Assembly (NCBI RefSeq): GCF_017994015.1 | Contig: NZ_JAGOLP010000024.1 | Location: 1-47,912, forward strand | DNA length: 47,912 nucleotides | Direction of reading: 5' to 3' | From: Ferrovibrio sp. | GTDB taxonomy: Bacteria; Pseudomonadota; Alphaproteobacteria; Ferrovibrionales; Ferrovibrionaceae | Shown: positions 25,679 through 33,988 of the stretch, one piece after another | Layout: each line of letters begins with the position of its first letter | How positions within the stretch are numbered: position 1 is the stretch's first letter | Made by a program: the position numbers and the translations under genes | The notes under the pieces: model-generated | Seen by the model: only the letters and a program-made list of their open reading frames with translations | The model's database searches: none | What the model was told of the DNA's origin: nothing

Positions 25679-28023
25679 TCTGCGGCTTCCTTCTGGCCGG
25701 CTTGCAGCAAGGCTGTCAGAATCCGCTCCGGCGTAGCCGGTATGGTGCCGATTTCAGCGCCCAATTCTGCCAGTGCATCATTGATTGCATTGACGATGGC
25801 GCCGGCCGGCGCAATGGCACCGCCTTCGCCCACGCCCTTGATGCCATGCGCGGTATACGGCGACAGCGATTGCGTATGGCCGATACGCATGGCGGGAATC
25901 TCGGTTGGCCCGGGCAGCAGATAATCCACCAGGGTGGAAGCCAGCGGCTGGCCGGCGGCATCGTAGCTGCTTTCCTCAAACAGCGCCGTGCCGATGCCTT
26001 GCGCCGCGCCGCCAAAGGTCTGGCCTTCCACGATCATCGGATTCACCATCTGGCCGCAATCCTCAACAATGGCGTAATCGAGGATTTCCACCATGCCGGT
26101 TTCCACATCCACCGCTACCAAAGCCGCATGCGAGGCATAGGAGAACACGCCGGTATCCACCTTGGGCTTGTAGCCCTCGGTCACTTCCAGGCCATGAGTG
26201 TCCACGCCTTCGGGCAACGTCTCGGGCCGCAGATACCAGGCGCGGCCGATATCGGCAAACCCTACCGAAGCATTGCCGGCATGAATGCGGCCATCACGGA
26301 ACTCAACCTCGTCGGCACGGGCCTGCAAGAGATGCGCGGCAATGGCCTTGATACGCACGGCCAGTTCGGTGGCAGCTTTTGATACAGCGCCGCCGGCCAT
26401 CACAATGCCACGTGAGGCGTAGGCGCCGGTGGAATAAGGCGTCAATGCCGTATCGCCCAGGCGCACCTTGATATCCCCAAAGGCCACCGGCACGATGTGA
26501 TGTGCCACCTGCGCCAGGGTGGTTTCCAGGCCCTGGCCAATTGTGTGGATGCCGGCGCGCACTTCCAGCGTGCCATCGGCATTCAGCTTCACCGTGGCCT
26601 GCTCAAAGCCCGGCACCAGCGGCAGGCCCCAGGCGGCAAACACCTTGGTGCCATGCGCCGATTGCTCGGTATAGGTGGCCAGGCCCAGGCCGATGCGGCG
26701 GCCATCGGGCAGCACACGCGGGCCGCTGCGGATTTTCTCCAGGCCGATCATCTCGGCCACCTGCCGCAGCGATTCAGGATAATCGCCACTATCGTAATGC
26801 TTGCCGGTTACATTGGTGTAGGGCATGGCACTTCCCTGCACCAGATTCTCCGCCCGCACCTGCATCGGATCACGCCCCACGGCGCGGGCCACGGCATCAA
26901 TGGTCAATTCGATGGCAAAGCACACACCGGGCCGCGCCACGCCGCGATAGGGCGCAAAGGGCGGCTTGTTGGTGGCGACTGAATAGGTGCGGCAGCGATA
27001 GGCGCGGAAATCATAAGGCCCCGGCAGGTTGCCGCCGGCCTGCGCGGCTTCCAGGCAGGCGGTGAACGGCCACACCGAATAGGCGCCGGCATCCACCATC
27101 ACTTCGGCATCCAGGCCCAGCAGCCGGCCGTTATTATCGGCATAGGCGGTGACCTTGTAATGATGCTGGCGCGCATTGGCGCCGGCGGTGAGATGTTCGC
27201 GGCGATCTTCCACCCAGCGCACCGGGCGCTTCAAGTGCATTGCCGCCCAGCACACCGCAATCTCCTCCGGCTGCAACAGGCACTTATAACCAAAACCACC
27301 GCCCACATCTGGCGGCACCACACGCACACGCGCCTGATCGATGCCCAGGCATTCCGAAAGGCCGGTGCGGATCAGATGCGGCACCTGGGTGGAGGTGTAA
27401 ACCACCAGCTGATCGGCCTGGAAATCCCAATAGGCCAGCACGCCCTTGCCTTCCATCGGATGCATGCATTGGCGTGCGGTGGCATAGACGCGCTCCACCT
27501 TGATCGGCGCGGTGCGGGCCACTTCCTCGATGCCGCTATCGAAGAAGGTTTCCAGAAACAGATTGTCGCCCCATTCCTCATGCAGCAAAGCGGCGCCAGG
27601 CGCACGGCCCTGATCGCAGCCGACGATGGGCGGCAATTCTTCAAAATCCACTTCAACCAGCTCGGCCATGTCTTCGGCGGCGGCGCGGCTTTCGGCCACG
27701 CACATTGCCACCGCTTCGCCGACATAGCGCACCTTGCCGGTGGCCAGAGCCGGATAGGCCGAAAGTTTGTAGCCCGGCAGGCTGGAGCGCGCCACGATGG
27801 GGCTCACATTCTGCAAATCCTCGGCGATGAATACCCGGCCACCAGCCGGCTTGCTGATACCGCGAATGCGGCCATGCGCAATCGGGCTGCGCAGGAAAGC
27901 CACTTCCAGCAGGCCCGGCATGGCGATATCGCCTACAAAGCGGCCGCGCCCATGCACATGGCGCTCGTCTTCCTTGCGCCGTACCCGGGCGCCGATGCCG
28001 CTGCCGGATTGAGCAATGCTCAT
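25675..28023 (-). CDS. Molybdenum hydroxylase large subunit, XDH/CoxL family (system 2)
   Basis: Molybdopterin-binding catalytic subunit, 782 residues. Signatures: GRGRFVGDIAMPGLLEVAFLRSP (small domain), VVPPDVGGGFGYKCL, GDTALTPYSTGAYASRGIVMAGG and GIKGVGEGGAIAPAGAIVNAIND with the catalytic Glu. The loop FAPYRGVARPG lacks the cysteine of form I CO dehydrogenases. AGGGAG lies 7 nt before the ATG. It follows the TRAP receptor gene by 66 nt and so likely acts on the TRAP or amidase product. Substrate unknown, with N-heteroaromatic acids the usual guess for this group. Confidence 0.92.
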   Translation of the reverse strand: MSIAQSGSGIGARVRRKEDERHVHGRGRFVGDIAMPGLLEVAFLRSPIAHGRIRGISKPAGGRVFIAEDLQNVSPIVARSSLPGYKLSAYPALATGKVRYVGEAVAMCVAESRAAAEDMAELVEVDFEELPPIVGCDQGRAPGAALLHEEWGDNLFLETFFDSGIEEVARTAPIKVERVYATARQCMHPMEGKGVLAYWDFQADQLVVYTSTQVPHLIRTGLSECLGIDQARVRVVPPDVGGGFGYKCLLQPEEIAVCWAAMHLKRPVRWVEDRREHLTAGANARQHHYKVTAYADNNGRLLGLDAEVMVDAGAYSVWPFTACLEAAQAGGNLPGPYDFRAYRCRTYSVATNKPPFAPYRGVARPGVCFAIELTIDAVARAVGRDPMQVRAENLVQGSAMPYTNVTGKHYDSGDYPESLRQVAEMIGLEKIRSGPRVLPDGRRIGLGLATYTEQSAHGTKVFAAWGLPLVPGFEQATVKLNADGTLEVRAGIHTIGQGLETTLAQVAHHIVPVAFGDIKVRLGDTALTPYSTGAYASRGIVMAGGAVSKAATELAVRIKAIAAHLLQARADEVEFRDGRIHAGNASVGFADIGRAWYLRPETLPEGVDTHGLEVTEGYKPKVDTGVFSYASHAALVAVDVETGMVEILDYAIVEDCGQMVNPMIVEGQTFGGAAQGIGTALFEESSYDAAGQPLASTLVDYLLPGPTEIPAMRIGHTQSLSPYTAHGIKGVGEGGAIAPAGAIVNAINDALAELGAEIGTIPATPERILTALLQAGQKEAAE

Positions 28024-28054
28024 GGCTTCACTCCCTAAACCTGAAGCAAGGCAA

Positions 28055-28079
28055 CCGGGCCACCAGATCGGCGGCCCGG
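28055..28079 (-). promoter_or_regulatory. Intercistronic hairpin between TRAP receptor and hydroxylase genes
   Basis: CCGGGCCACC (28055-28064) and GGCGGCCCGG (28070-28079) pair at 9 of 10 positions around a 5-nt loop. No T-run follows on the minus strand, so read-through into the hydroxylase genes is expected. As with the liv hairpin, it follows a binding-protein gene. Confidence 0.5.
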
Positions 28080-28089
28080 CGCCATGCTA

Positions 28090-29196
28090 TTACACCTTCT
28101 TGCCGTACGGGAAGTTCAGCATGCGGGCCTTCATGAAGGCCAGTTCGCTGATATTGGTGTACGGAATAACCGTCTCGCGGAACTTGATGATGCTGTCGAA
28201 CAATTCGCGGCTCAGCGCATCTTTCGAGGCAACATCATTCACCACGTCATTCGACGCCCGGCCCAGTGCGATCAGGGTGTCATCATCCAGCAGCTTGATC
28301 TGCACCTTGTGGTCTTCCACCATGGTCTTGAGCGCAATCGCATTCTTGGCGACGAACTCGTTGACCACCAGCGCATTGGCATATTCGTTGGCGCCCTTGA
28401 CGATCTCCTTCAGGTCATCCGGCAAAGCCTCATAGGCCTTCAGGTTGACGAAACAATCCAGGATGCCGCAGGGCTCGACCCAGCCCGGCCAGTAGTAATA
28501 CTTGGCCAGCTTGTGCAGGCCAAAGGCCATGTCGTTGACCGGGCCGACAAAGTCGGCGCCGTCAATGGCGCCCGATTGCAGCGCCTGCGGCACTTCGCCC
28601 AGCGGCATCGCCACCGGCGTGGCACCCACAGCCGACAGCACGCGCGCACCAAGGCCGCCCAAGCGCATCTTGAGGCCCTTGAAGGAATCAATCGAGGTCA
28701 GTTCCTTGTTGAACCAGCCGAAGCCCTGCACCGAGGTATTGCCGCTGCGGAACATCTTCACGCCGAGCTGGGCGTAAACCTTGCCGGCCAGTTCTTCACC
28801 GCCACCAAACTTGTACCAGGCATCCTGCTCCTGGGTGGTGAGGCCAAACGGCACCGGCGACAGGAAGTTCATGGCATTCAGCTTGCCAACCCAGTAGGGC
28901 GGATAGCCATGGCCCATTTCCAGGCCGCCATCGGCAACCGTGTCCATCACCTGCAACGGCGGGGCGATTTCACCGGCAGCATAGAGCTTCACCGTCAGGC
29001 GGCCGCCCGAAGCCTTGGTGATGTAGCTGGCCACGGTTTCAGCACCAGTGGCGAGGACCGGCGAATTTTTCGCCCAGGTCATCTGCATCTTCCACTCGAT
29101 CTTCTTCTGCGCAATCGCCGGCTTGGCGAATTGGCTGGCGCCGAGACCAAGCGCTGCCGCGCCCGCCCCCAGTTTCACAAATTCACGACGCTTCAT
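28090..29196 (-). CDS. TRAP transporter substrate-binding protein, DctP family
   Basis: Periplasmic receptor of a TRAP system, 368 residues. It has a Tat-type signal (KRREFVK, then a hydrophobic Ala/Gly stretch ending AKPAIAQ). The mature protein starts KIEWKMQMTWAKNSP and has the DctP/TakP-like region FGLTTQEQDAWYKFGGGEEL and the carboxylate-binding segment containing MRLGGLGARVLSAVGATPVAMPLGE, whose Arg normally holds the substrate carboxylate. Resemblance is to the TakP-like group that binds 2-oxo acids and other organic acids. It is paired with the DctQ and DctM genes just upstream. Confidence 0.92.
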   Translation of the reverse strand: MKRREFVKLGAGAAALGLGASQFAKPAIAQKKIEWKMQMTWAKNSPVLATGAETVASYITKASGGRLTVKLYAAGEIAPPLQVMDTVADGGLEMGHGYPPYWVGKLNAMNFLSPVPFGLTTQEQDAWYKFGGGEELAGKVYAQLGVKMFRSGNTSVQGFGWFNKELTSIDSFKGLKMRLGGLGARVLSAVGATPVAMPLGEVPQALQSGAIDGADFVGPVNDMAFGLHKLAKYYYWPGWVEPCGILDCFVNLKAYEALPDDLKEIVKGANEYANALVVNEFVAKNAIALKTMVEDHKVQIKLLDDDTLIALGRASNDVVNDVASKDALSRELFDSIIKFRETVIPYTNISELAFMKARMLNFPYGKKV

Positions 29197-29233
29197 TGTT
29201 GGTCTCCTCTGTTTCAGACTTCAGTTTTCACGC

Positions 29234-30616
29234 TTAGCCAAACAAGACTTTTGGCAGCCAGGTGGCCAATTCCGGCACGAACCAGATGGCAACGACGCCG
29301 AAAAGCTGCAGCAACACAAACGGGATCACACCGCGCATGATGTCGATGGAGCGCAATTGCGGCGCCACGCCTTGCAGATAGAACAGCGCAAAGCCGAAGG
29401 GCGGTGTGAGATAGCTGGTCTGCAACACGATGGCCATGGCAGTGCCGAGCCAAATCGGATCAACACCCAGGATGAACAATGCCGGCGCGAAGATCGGCAC
29501 CACGATGAAGATGATCTCGAATGTGTCGAGGATGAAGCCGAGCAGGAACATCAGCGCCAGCACAAAAATCACGGCGCCGCTTTGGCCGCCGGGAATCTGC
29601 CGGATCAGATCAGTGATGATATCCTCTCCACCCAGGCCACGGAAAACCAGTGAGAAAAATGTTGAGCCGATCAGGATGGCATAAACCATGACGCTGATCT
29701 GCAACGTATCCTGCGACACACGCCAGAGCAGATCGATGGTCAACTTGCGCTTGAGCAAAGCCAGCAGCATGGCGCCAAGCGCACCCAGCGCGGCCGATTC
29801 CGTGGCGGTGGCAATACCGGTGAGGATCGAACCGAGCACCACCAAGATCAGGGTAAGCGTTGGCAAAGCCGCCACTAGCACGCGGCGCAGGCGGCCATTT
29901 CGTTCGGCTTCAGTCATTACGATGGCTGGGCAACTGGCCGGATCGCGGATCGCCTTGTAGATCACAAAGGCAATAAACCCGGTTACCAATACCAGGCCGG
30001 GCAGCATAGCGGCGGCAAACAGGTCGGTACTTGTTACTACATCGCCGCCAAACTTTCCCAGTTTCATATTGGCCTGGCTGTTGGCATTTTGCAGCATGAT
30101 ACCAAGCAGGATCAGCACCGTGGAGGGCGGGATAAGCTGCGCCAATGTACCGGAAGCACAGATCACACCGCTTGAAAGCTTGGGATCGTATTTCGCCTTG
30201 GTCATTGCCGGCAGGCTGATCAGGCCCATGGTGATGACGGTGGCGCCAACAATACCGGTGGAAGCCGCCAGCAGAGCGCCCACCAGCACCACTGAAATCG
30301 CCAGGCCGCCGCGCAGATCACCAAATAGCTGGCCCATGGTTACAAGCAGATCTTCGGCCAGCTTGGATTTTTCCAGCACCACGCCCATGAAAACAAACAG
30401 CGGCACCGCCACCAATGTTTCATCCACCAGAATAGTGACAATGCGGCCCGGGATGGAGGACAGCAGCACCCAGCTGAAATCGCCGGTGAGCACACCGAGG
30501 CCGGCAAAGATCACGGCGGTGCCAGCCAGACTGAACACGACCGGAAAACCACTGATCAGAATGACAAATACACCCGCGAATAGCAGCAATGCGAGAATGT
30601 GCGGAATTTCAAACAT
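29234..30616 (-). CDS. TRAP transporter large permease, DctM family
   Basis: Main membrane subunit, 460 residues from MFEIPHILALLLFAG (30616), with about 12 hydrophobic segments. It uses a Na+ gradient to move the receptor-bound acid inward. The longer frame from 30670 is rejected because it would overlap the DctQ coding end and adds a non-homologous N-terminus; the chosen start overlaps the DctQ stop by 8 nt. Family segments: VPLFVFMGVVLEKS, GATVITMGLISLPAM and CASGTLAQLIPPSTVLI. Confidence 0.93.
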   Translation of the reverse strand: MFEIPHILALLLFAGVFVILISGFPVVFSLAGTAVIFAGLGVLTGDFSWVLLSSIPGRIVTILVDETLVAVPLFVFMGVVLEKSKLAEDLLVTMGQLFGDLRGGLAISVVLVGALLAASTGIVGATVITMGLISLPAMTKAKYDPKLSSGVICASGTLAQLIPPSTVLILLGIMLQNANSQANMKLGKFGGDVVTSTDLFAAAMLPGLVLVTGFIAFVIYKAIRDPASCPAIVMTEAERNGRLRRVLVAALPTLTLILVVLGSILTGIATATESAALGALGAMLLALLKRKLTIDLLWRVSQDTLQISVMVYAILIGSTFFSLVFRGLGGEDIITDLIRQIPGGQSGAVIFVLALMFLLGFILDTFEIIFIVVPIFAPALFILGVDPIWLGTAMAIVLQTSYLTPPFGFALFYLQGVAPQLRSIDIMRGVIPFVLLQLFGVVAIWFVPELATWLPKVLFG

Positions 30617-31142
30617 GCGACGCACTCTCGCTGCGGGCGGGGAACAGGATGTTAAGGCTGCGCAGCACAAGCGCCAGTCCCTGCAATGAACACAGCGCGC
30701 TGAAAACCAGCACGCTGGTCTTCATCACATACATAGCCGGCAGGCCACCGGCCGTAGCCGAGCCCTCACCCATGCGGATTGAGCGCATCGCAAAGGGCCA
30801 GGCGAATTGCCAAAGGATGTACATGGCGGGCCACAACAACAACAGCACACCAAGGATATTCACCAGCGCCTTGCCGCCGGGTGCGAAATCCTTGAACAGC
30901 ACATCCACGCGCACATGTTTTTCATGTTTCAGCACATAACCGGCACCGAGCGCCACGGTCAGGCCGTTGAGCCAGATGAAAGCTTCGCTCAACCACGGGA
31001 AACCGACATGGAAGGCATAGCGCAGCACCACAACTGCTGCGGCAATCACAATGACAAACGGCATCGCTGCCACCAATACACGACCAACGCCCTCATTCAG
31101 CGCATCGATACAGCTAGCCAAGGTCAAAGCGATCCGCCGCAC
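30609..31142 (-). CDS. TRAP transporter small permease, DctQ family
   Basis: Small membrane subunit, 177 residues with four hydrophobic segments (AAMPFVIVIAAAVVVLRYAF, AFIWLNGLTVALGAGYVL, ILGVLLLLWPAMYILWQF, VLVFSALCSLQGLALVL). WLSEAF and HVRVDVL are family-typical. It starts 9 nt after the amidase stop, tying the amidase to the transporter. Confidence 0.92.
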   Translation of the reverse strand: MRRIALTLASCIDALNEGVGRVLVAAMPFVIVIAAAVVVLRYAFHVGFPWLSEAFIWLNGLTVALGAGYVLKHEKHVRVDVLFKDFAPGGKALVNILGVLLLLWPAMYILWQFAWPFAMRSIRMGEGSATAGGLPAMYVMKTSVLVFSALCSLQGLALVLRSLNILFPARSESASHV

Positions 31143-31151
31143 ATCCCACTC

Positions 31152-32546
31152 CTATGAAACAGTCCATACCGGCCAGGGCTTGCGGCCCTGATAGGCTTTT
31201 GCCAAGGCCAGCAACGGCGCCTCGGCATACCAGGGCGCTACAAGCTGCACACCCAGCGGAGCCCCTGCATGATCCGTGCCGCAAGGCAGACTGATGGCGG
31301 GATGGCCGGTGAGATCAAACCAGCTCAGATAGGGTGTCCATTCGCGGCGCATGTCGCCCACTTCCACACCATCCACTGCAATCGGCGCCAGTACTGGATG
31401 GTCGGCAGGCAGCGGGCCGCGGCTACCCACCGGGGTGAGGATAAAATCGGCACCGGCAAACAATGCTTGTGTGCGACGGAAAATCTCGGTGCGGCGATAG
31501 AGTGCGCGCTGCAATTCCAGGCCGGAATAGCCCAGGCCTTCGCGGATACCGGCCACCAGGCTCGGCTCCAGCACATTTTCCAGCTCCTTGAACTGTGCCG
31601 CAAACCGCGCCGCCCAGTTGGATTGTTGCAGAATGCGCCAGACAGGCTCGGCATTCTCGATCTCGCCATCATGCAGGCTTACCTGCATGCCCAGCGCCTT
31701 GAACGCCTCCACTGCCTGCATGGTCGCAACGCGAACATCCTCGGCCAGATGCTGGTTGCCGGCTTTCAGGATCACCAGCAGGCGCTTGCCCTGCCAATCC
31801 ATCGGCTGGCCCAGAGCCGCCATCGCAGCAGGCGCCGGCAGGCCAATCGAATGCGGATCGGCATCAAGCGGGCCGCTCAGCGCATCCAGCGCCTGTGCGA
31901 TAATCTCCACCTCGCGCGCGATCAGACCAAGGTGGATAAAGTTGGCAAAGCCCTCGGGTACCAGGTCATGCGGGATGCGCCCCAGCGTGGGTTTCAGCCC
32001 AACCACGCCACAGCAGGCCGCCGGCAAGCGTGTCGAAGCGCCGGCATCGGTGGCTAATGCCAGCGGCACCTGCCCGGCAGCCACCGCCGCGCCCGCACCG
32101 GCGCTGGAGCCACCGCATGTCACGGCCGGATTCCACGGATTGCGCGTCAAACCATGTGCCGCTGAATACCCCATCATTGCATGGGCGAATTCGGTGGTGC
32201 TGGTCTTGCCAACGATCACTGCGCCGGCAGCACGCAGCCGTGCCACCGCAATCGTGTCTTTCGCTGCCGGCGCCGCCTGCGCCATGCTGCGCGAGCCCCA
32301 ACGTGTTGGCATGCCCGCCACATTGAGAATGTCTTTGACGCCAACCGGCAGGCCAAAAAGTGGCAGGCTGGCATCGCCCTCAGCATCCAGCTTCGCCGCC
32401 GCAGCCAAAGCAGCAGCGCCATCAACATGCACAAAGGCATTGATGCCGGCACGATCATCGGCAATGCGCTCAAGCGCTGCCGCAGTCTGTTGCAGCGCCG
32501 CCCCGCCGTTAACCGGCGAAGTAGCGCCAAGGTACGTAGTTGCCAT
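31152..32546 (-). CDS. Amidase signature family hydrolase
   Basis: Cytoplasmic amide hydrolase, 464 residues from MATTYLGATSP (32546); GGTGGG lies 2 nt before it, while the longer frame to 32618 lacks homology. The Ser-cisSer-Lys triad is visible: K71 in VGVKDILN, S147 in GGSSAGAG and the nucleophile S171 in DAGASTRLPA. The nucleophile loop is GAST instead of the common GGSI, a tolerated variant. It would release ammonia or an amine from an acyl or aryl amide. As first gene of a seven-gene unit with a TRAP importer and a molybdenum hydroxylase, it probably supplies the acid that the hydroxylase then oxidises. Confidence 0.9.
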   Translation of the reverse strand: MATTYLGATSPVNGGAALQQTAAALERIADDRAGINAFVHVDGAAALAAAAKLDAEGDASLPLFGLPVGVKDILNVAGMPTRWGSRSMAQAAPAAKDTIAVARLRAAGAVIVGKTSTTEFAHAMMGYSAAHGLTRNPWNPAVTCGGSSAGAGAAVAAGQVPLALATDAGASTRLPAACCGVVGLKPTLGRIPHDLVPEGFANFIHLGLIAREVEIIAQALDALSGPLDADPHSIGLPAPAAMAALGQPMDWQGKRLLVILKAGNQHLAEDVRVATMQAVEAFKALGMQVSLHDGEIENAEPVWRILQQSNWAARFAAQFKELENVLEPSLVAGIREGLGYSGLELQRALYRRTEIFRRTQALFAGADFILTPVGSRGPLPADHPVLAPIAVDGVEVGDMRREWTPYLSWFDLTGHPAISLPCGTDHAGAPLGVQLVAPWYAEAPLLALAKAYQGRKPWPVWTVS

Positions 32547-32587
32547 GTCCCACCCGCTCTGGCCACGCCCTGAAATATTTATGATGT

Positions 32588-32595
32588 TATACTGA
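32588..32595 (-). promoter_or_regulatory. Weak copy D of the CAGTATA motif before the amidase operon
   Basis: On the minus strand the sequence reads TCAGTATAAC, matching the core TCAGTATACC of copies B and C at 9 of 10 positions. The flanks do not match, so this may be chance. Confidence 0.25.
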
Positions 32596-32842
32596 TGTTT
32601 TTTCCGGTCGAACGTCAATGCTGTTTTTCATTCCGCAGTCATATTCGTTGCCAAGGATGTCGTGAGACGAAACGGCAATGAGTATATTTCCTGCGTATTA
32701 TCTGGATTTTTTCTTGTCGTTGGCGTCCTGTCGGTTTATTCAAGATATTGAAGTTGCTGCTGTGTCGCGGCTCGCCTTGCTGGATAATTATGCAGCAACC
32801 GCCCGTTTATCGACCAGATTGATTGCCGGCCATGCAGACTGG

Positions 32843-32894
32843 TTCAGGCGCGTGTGAATGTGGCATATAAGCTAGCTACAAGTTGTTGAACAAC
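32843..32894 (+). promoter_or_regulatory. MarR gene promoter with palindromic operator
   Basis: TTCAGG (32843-32848), a 17-nt spacer, then TATAAG (32866-32871) form a weak sigma-70-like promoter. Immediately downstream lies GTTGTT-G-AACAAC (32882-32894), a perfect 13-bp palindrome, at about +5 to +17. This placement suits autorepression by the MarR protein. Confidence 0.5.
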
Positions 32895-32914
32895 GTATCA
32901 GGGGCTTTTGCATC

Positions 32915-33439
32915 GTGGCAAAAAAGAAAGTACAGCGCCGCGCCTCGGCCGAGGCGGCGCCGAATGAGCTCAATCTGCTGATTTCAAAAATGCCGCTCTG
33001 GGCGCGGCCAGGTTTTCTGATTCGCCGCCTGCATCAGATTCACTACGCGCTGTTCTATGAGGAATGCGCCAAGTTTGACATCACGCCCGTGCAATATGGC
33101 CTGCTCACCACGTTATCAATCACACCGGACCTGGATCAGAATTCGCTCGGCCGCGAATTGGGCATTGATCGCACCAATGTGGCCGATGTGCTCAACCGCC
33201 TGTCAAAGCGCGGTCTGCTGGAACGTCGCCGCAGCGACAAGGACAAGCGCATGGTGCTGGCCCGCCTGACGCCGGAAGGCGAAGCCGCAACACGCGAAAT
33301 GTATGAGGCAATGCAGCGCGCTCAGGCCCGCTTGCTGGAGCCTTTGCTGCCTGAAGAACGCAATGCCTTCATCACCACGCTGATCCGGCTGATTGATGGC
33401 AACAACCATCTCGGCCGCACCATCTTCAATCCGAGCTAG
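32915..33439 (+). CDS. MarR-family transcriptional regulator
   Basis: A 174-residue winged-helix regulator starting at GTG (32915) with AGGGG 10 nt upstream. The first 15 residues are basic and disordered-looking. The wHTH is at about 60-130 (QYGLLTTLSITPDLDQNSLGRELGIDRTNVADVLNRLSKRGLLERRRS contains helices 3-4, followed by the DKDKR wing). MarR proteins of this type often sense aromatic acids or CoA esters and release adjacent catabolic operons. It is divergent from the amidase operon and convergent to the dioxygenase beta gene with an 8-nt gap; either could be its target. Confidence 0.9.
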   Translation: MAKKKVQRRASAEAAPNELNLLISKMPLWARPGFLIRRLHQIHYALFYEECAKFDITPVQYGLLTTLSITPDLDQNSLGRELGIDRTNVADVLNRLSKRGLLERRRSDKDKRMVLARLTPEGEAATREMYEAMQRAQARLLEPLLPEERNAFITTLIRLIDGNNHLGRTIFNPS

Positions 33440-33447
33440 CCTATCCC

Positions 33448-33963
33448 TCAGATCGGATAGACCAGCGAATTCGCCACCAGCAGATTGTCGTAGACGCATT
33501 TGCGCTCGGCCAGCAGCAGAGAACCATTCTGACGCTTGAACGTGTCCAGATAAACGCCGACCTGATGCAATGTGGTTTCCGGCCGGTCAAACAAGGTTTG
33601 CAGGATGATATAGTTGGCGCGGGCCTGGATGCTGCCATCCTCGGCCAGTTTCACCACGCGGGTATTGGCGATGAAATGCCGCAGGTAGCGCGGCGCAAAC
33701 ATTGCAGTCTTTTCCACGGCAAAGGCACGATCCGCCAGCATGCCGCGGCCCTCACAATAAATCAGGCCAACCGGCAGGTTGCGGTCAAAATTCTCGCGCG
33801 CGGTCACCACATAAAGCGCATCCTCGGTGAAAAAATCCGGCCAATCCTGCAAGCGGCCTTCATCCAGGGCGGCGCTGTAAGCGGCGTTGAAATCCTCGAT
33901 CTCCTGACGCAGCAGCAGGTTCTGCATCACGGCATCGGCATTCGGGGTCATCTGGCTGGTCAT
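33448..33963 (-). CDS. Aromatic-ring-hydroxylating dioxygenase beta (small) subunit
   Basis: Non-catalytic beta subunit of a Rieske dioxygenase, 171 residues, NTF2-like fold (EIEDFNAAYSAALDEGRLQDWPDFFTEDALYVV is the family start; RHFIANTRVV and RANYIILQT follow). It structures the alpha3beta3 oxygenase. GAGGAAA lies 6 nt before the ATG. It begins 25 nt after the stop of the fused alpha frame, so the two are one operon. NagH/AndAd-type subunits fit best given the alpha subunit. Confidence 0.92.
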   Translation of the reverse strand: MTSQMTPNADAVMQNLLLRQEIEDFNAAYSAALDEGRLQDWPDFFTEDALYVVTARENFDRNLPVGLIYCEGRGMLADRAFAVEKTAMFAPRYLRHFIANTRVVKLAEDGSIQARANYIILQTLFDRPETTLHQVGVYLDTFKRQNGSLLLAERKCVYDNLLVANSLVYPI

Positions 33964-33988
33964 GCTGGTTTCCTCACAGATCGTCGAC

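Larger units (their letters stand above)
32547..32914. other. Divergent promoter region between amidase operon and MarR gene
   Basis: A 368-nt non-coding stretch, lower in GC than its surroundings. I see no gene in it. It holds a weak copy of the TCAGTATA motif near the amidase side and a MarR promoter with a palindrome at the other end. The middle (about 32620-32830) shows nothing I can name. Confidence 0.6.

Noticed and set aside
14166..28023. Calling either molybdenum hydroxylase a carbon monoxide dehydrogenase
   Set aside because: The form I loop AYRCSFR with its Cu-binding cysteine is absent from both large subunits, and no cox accessory genes are present.
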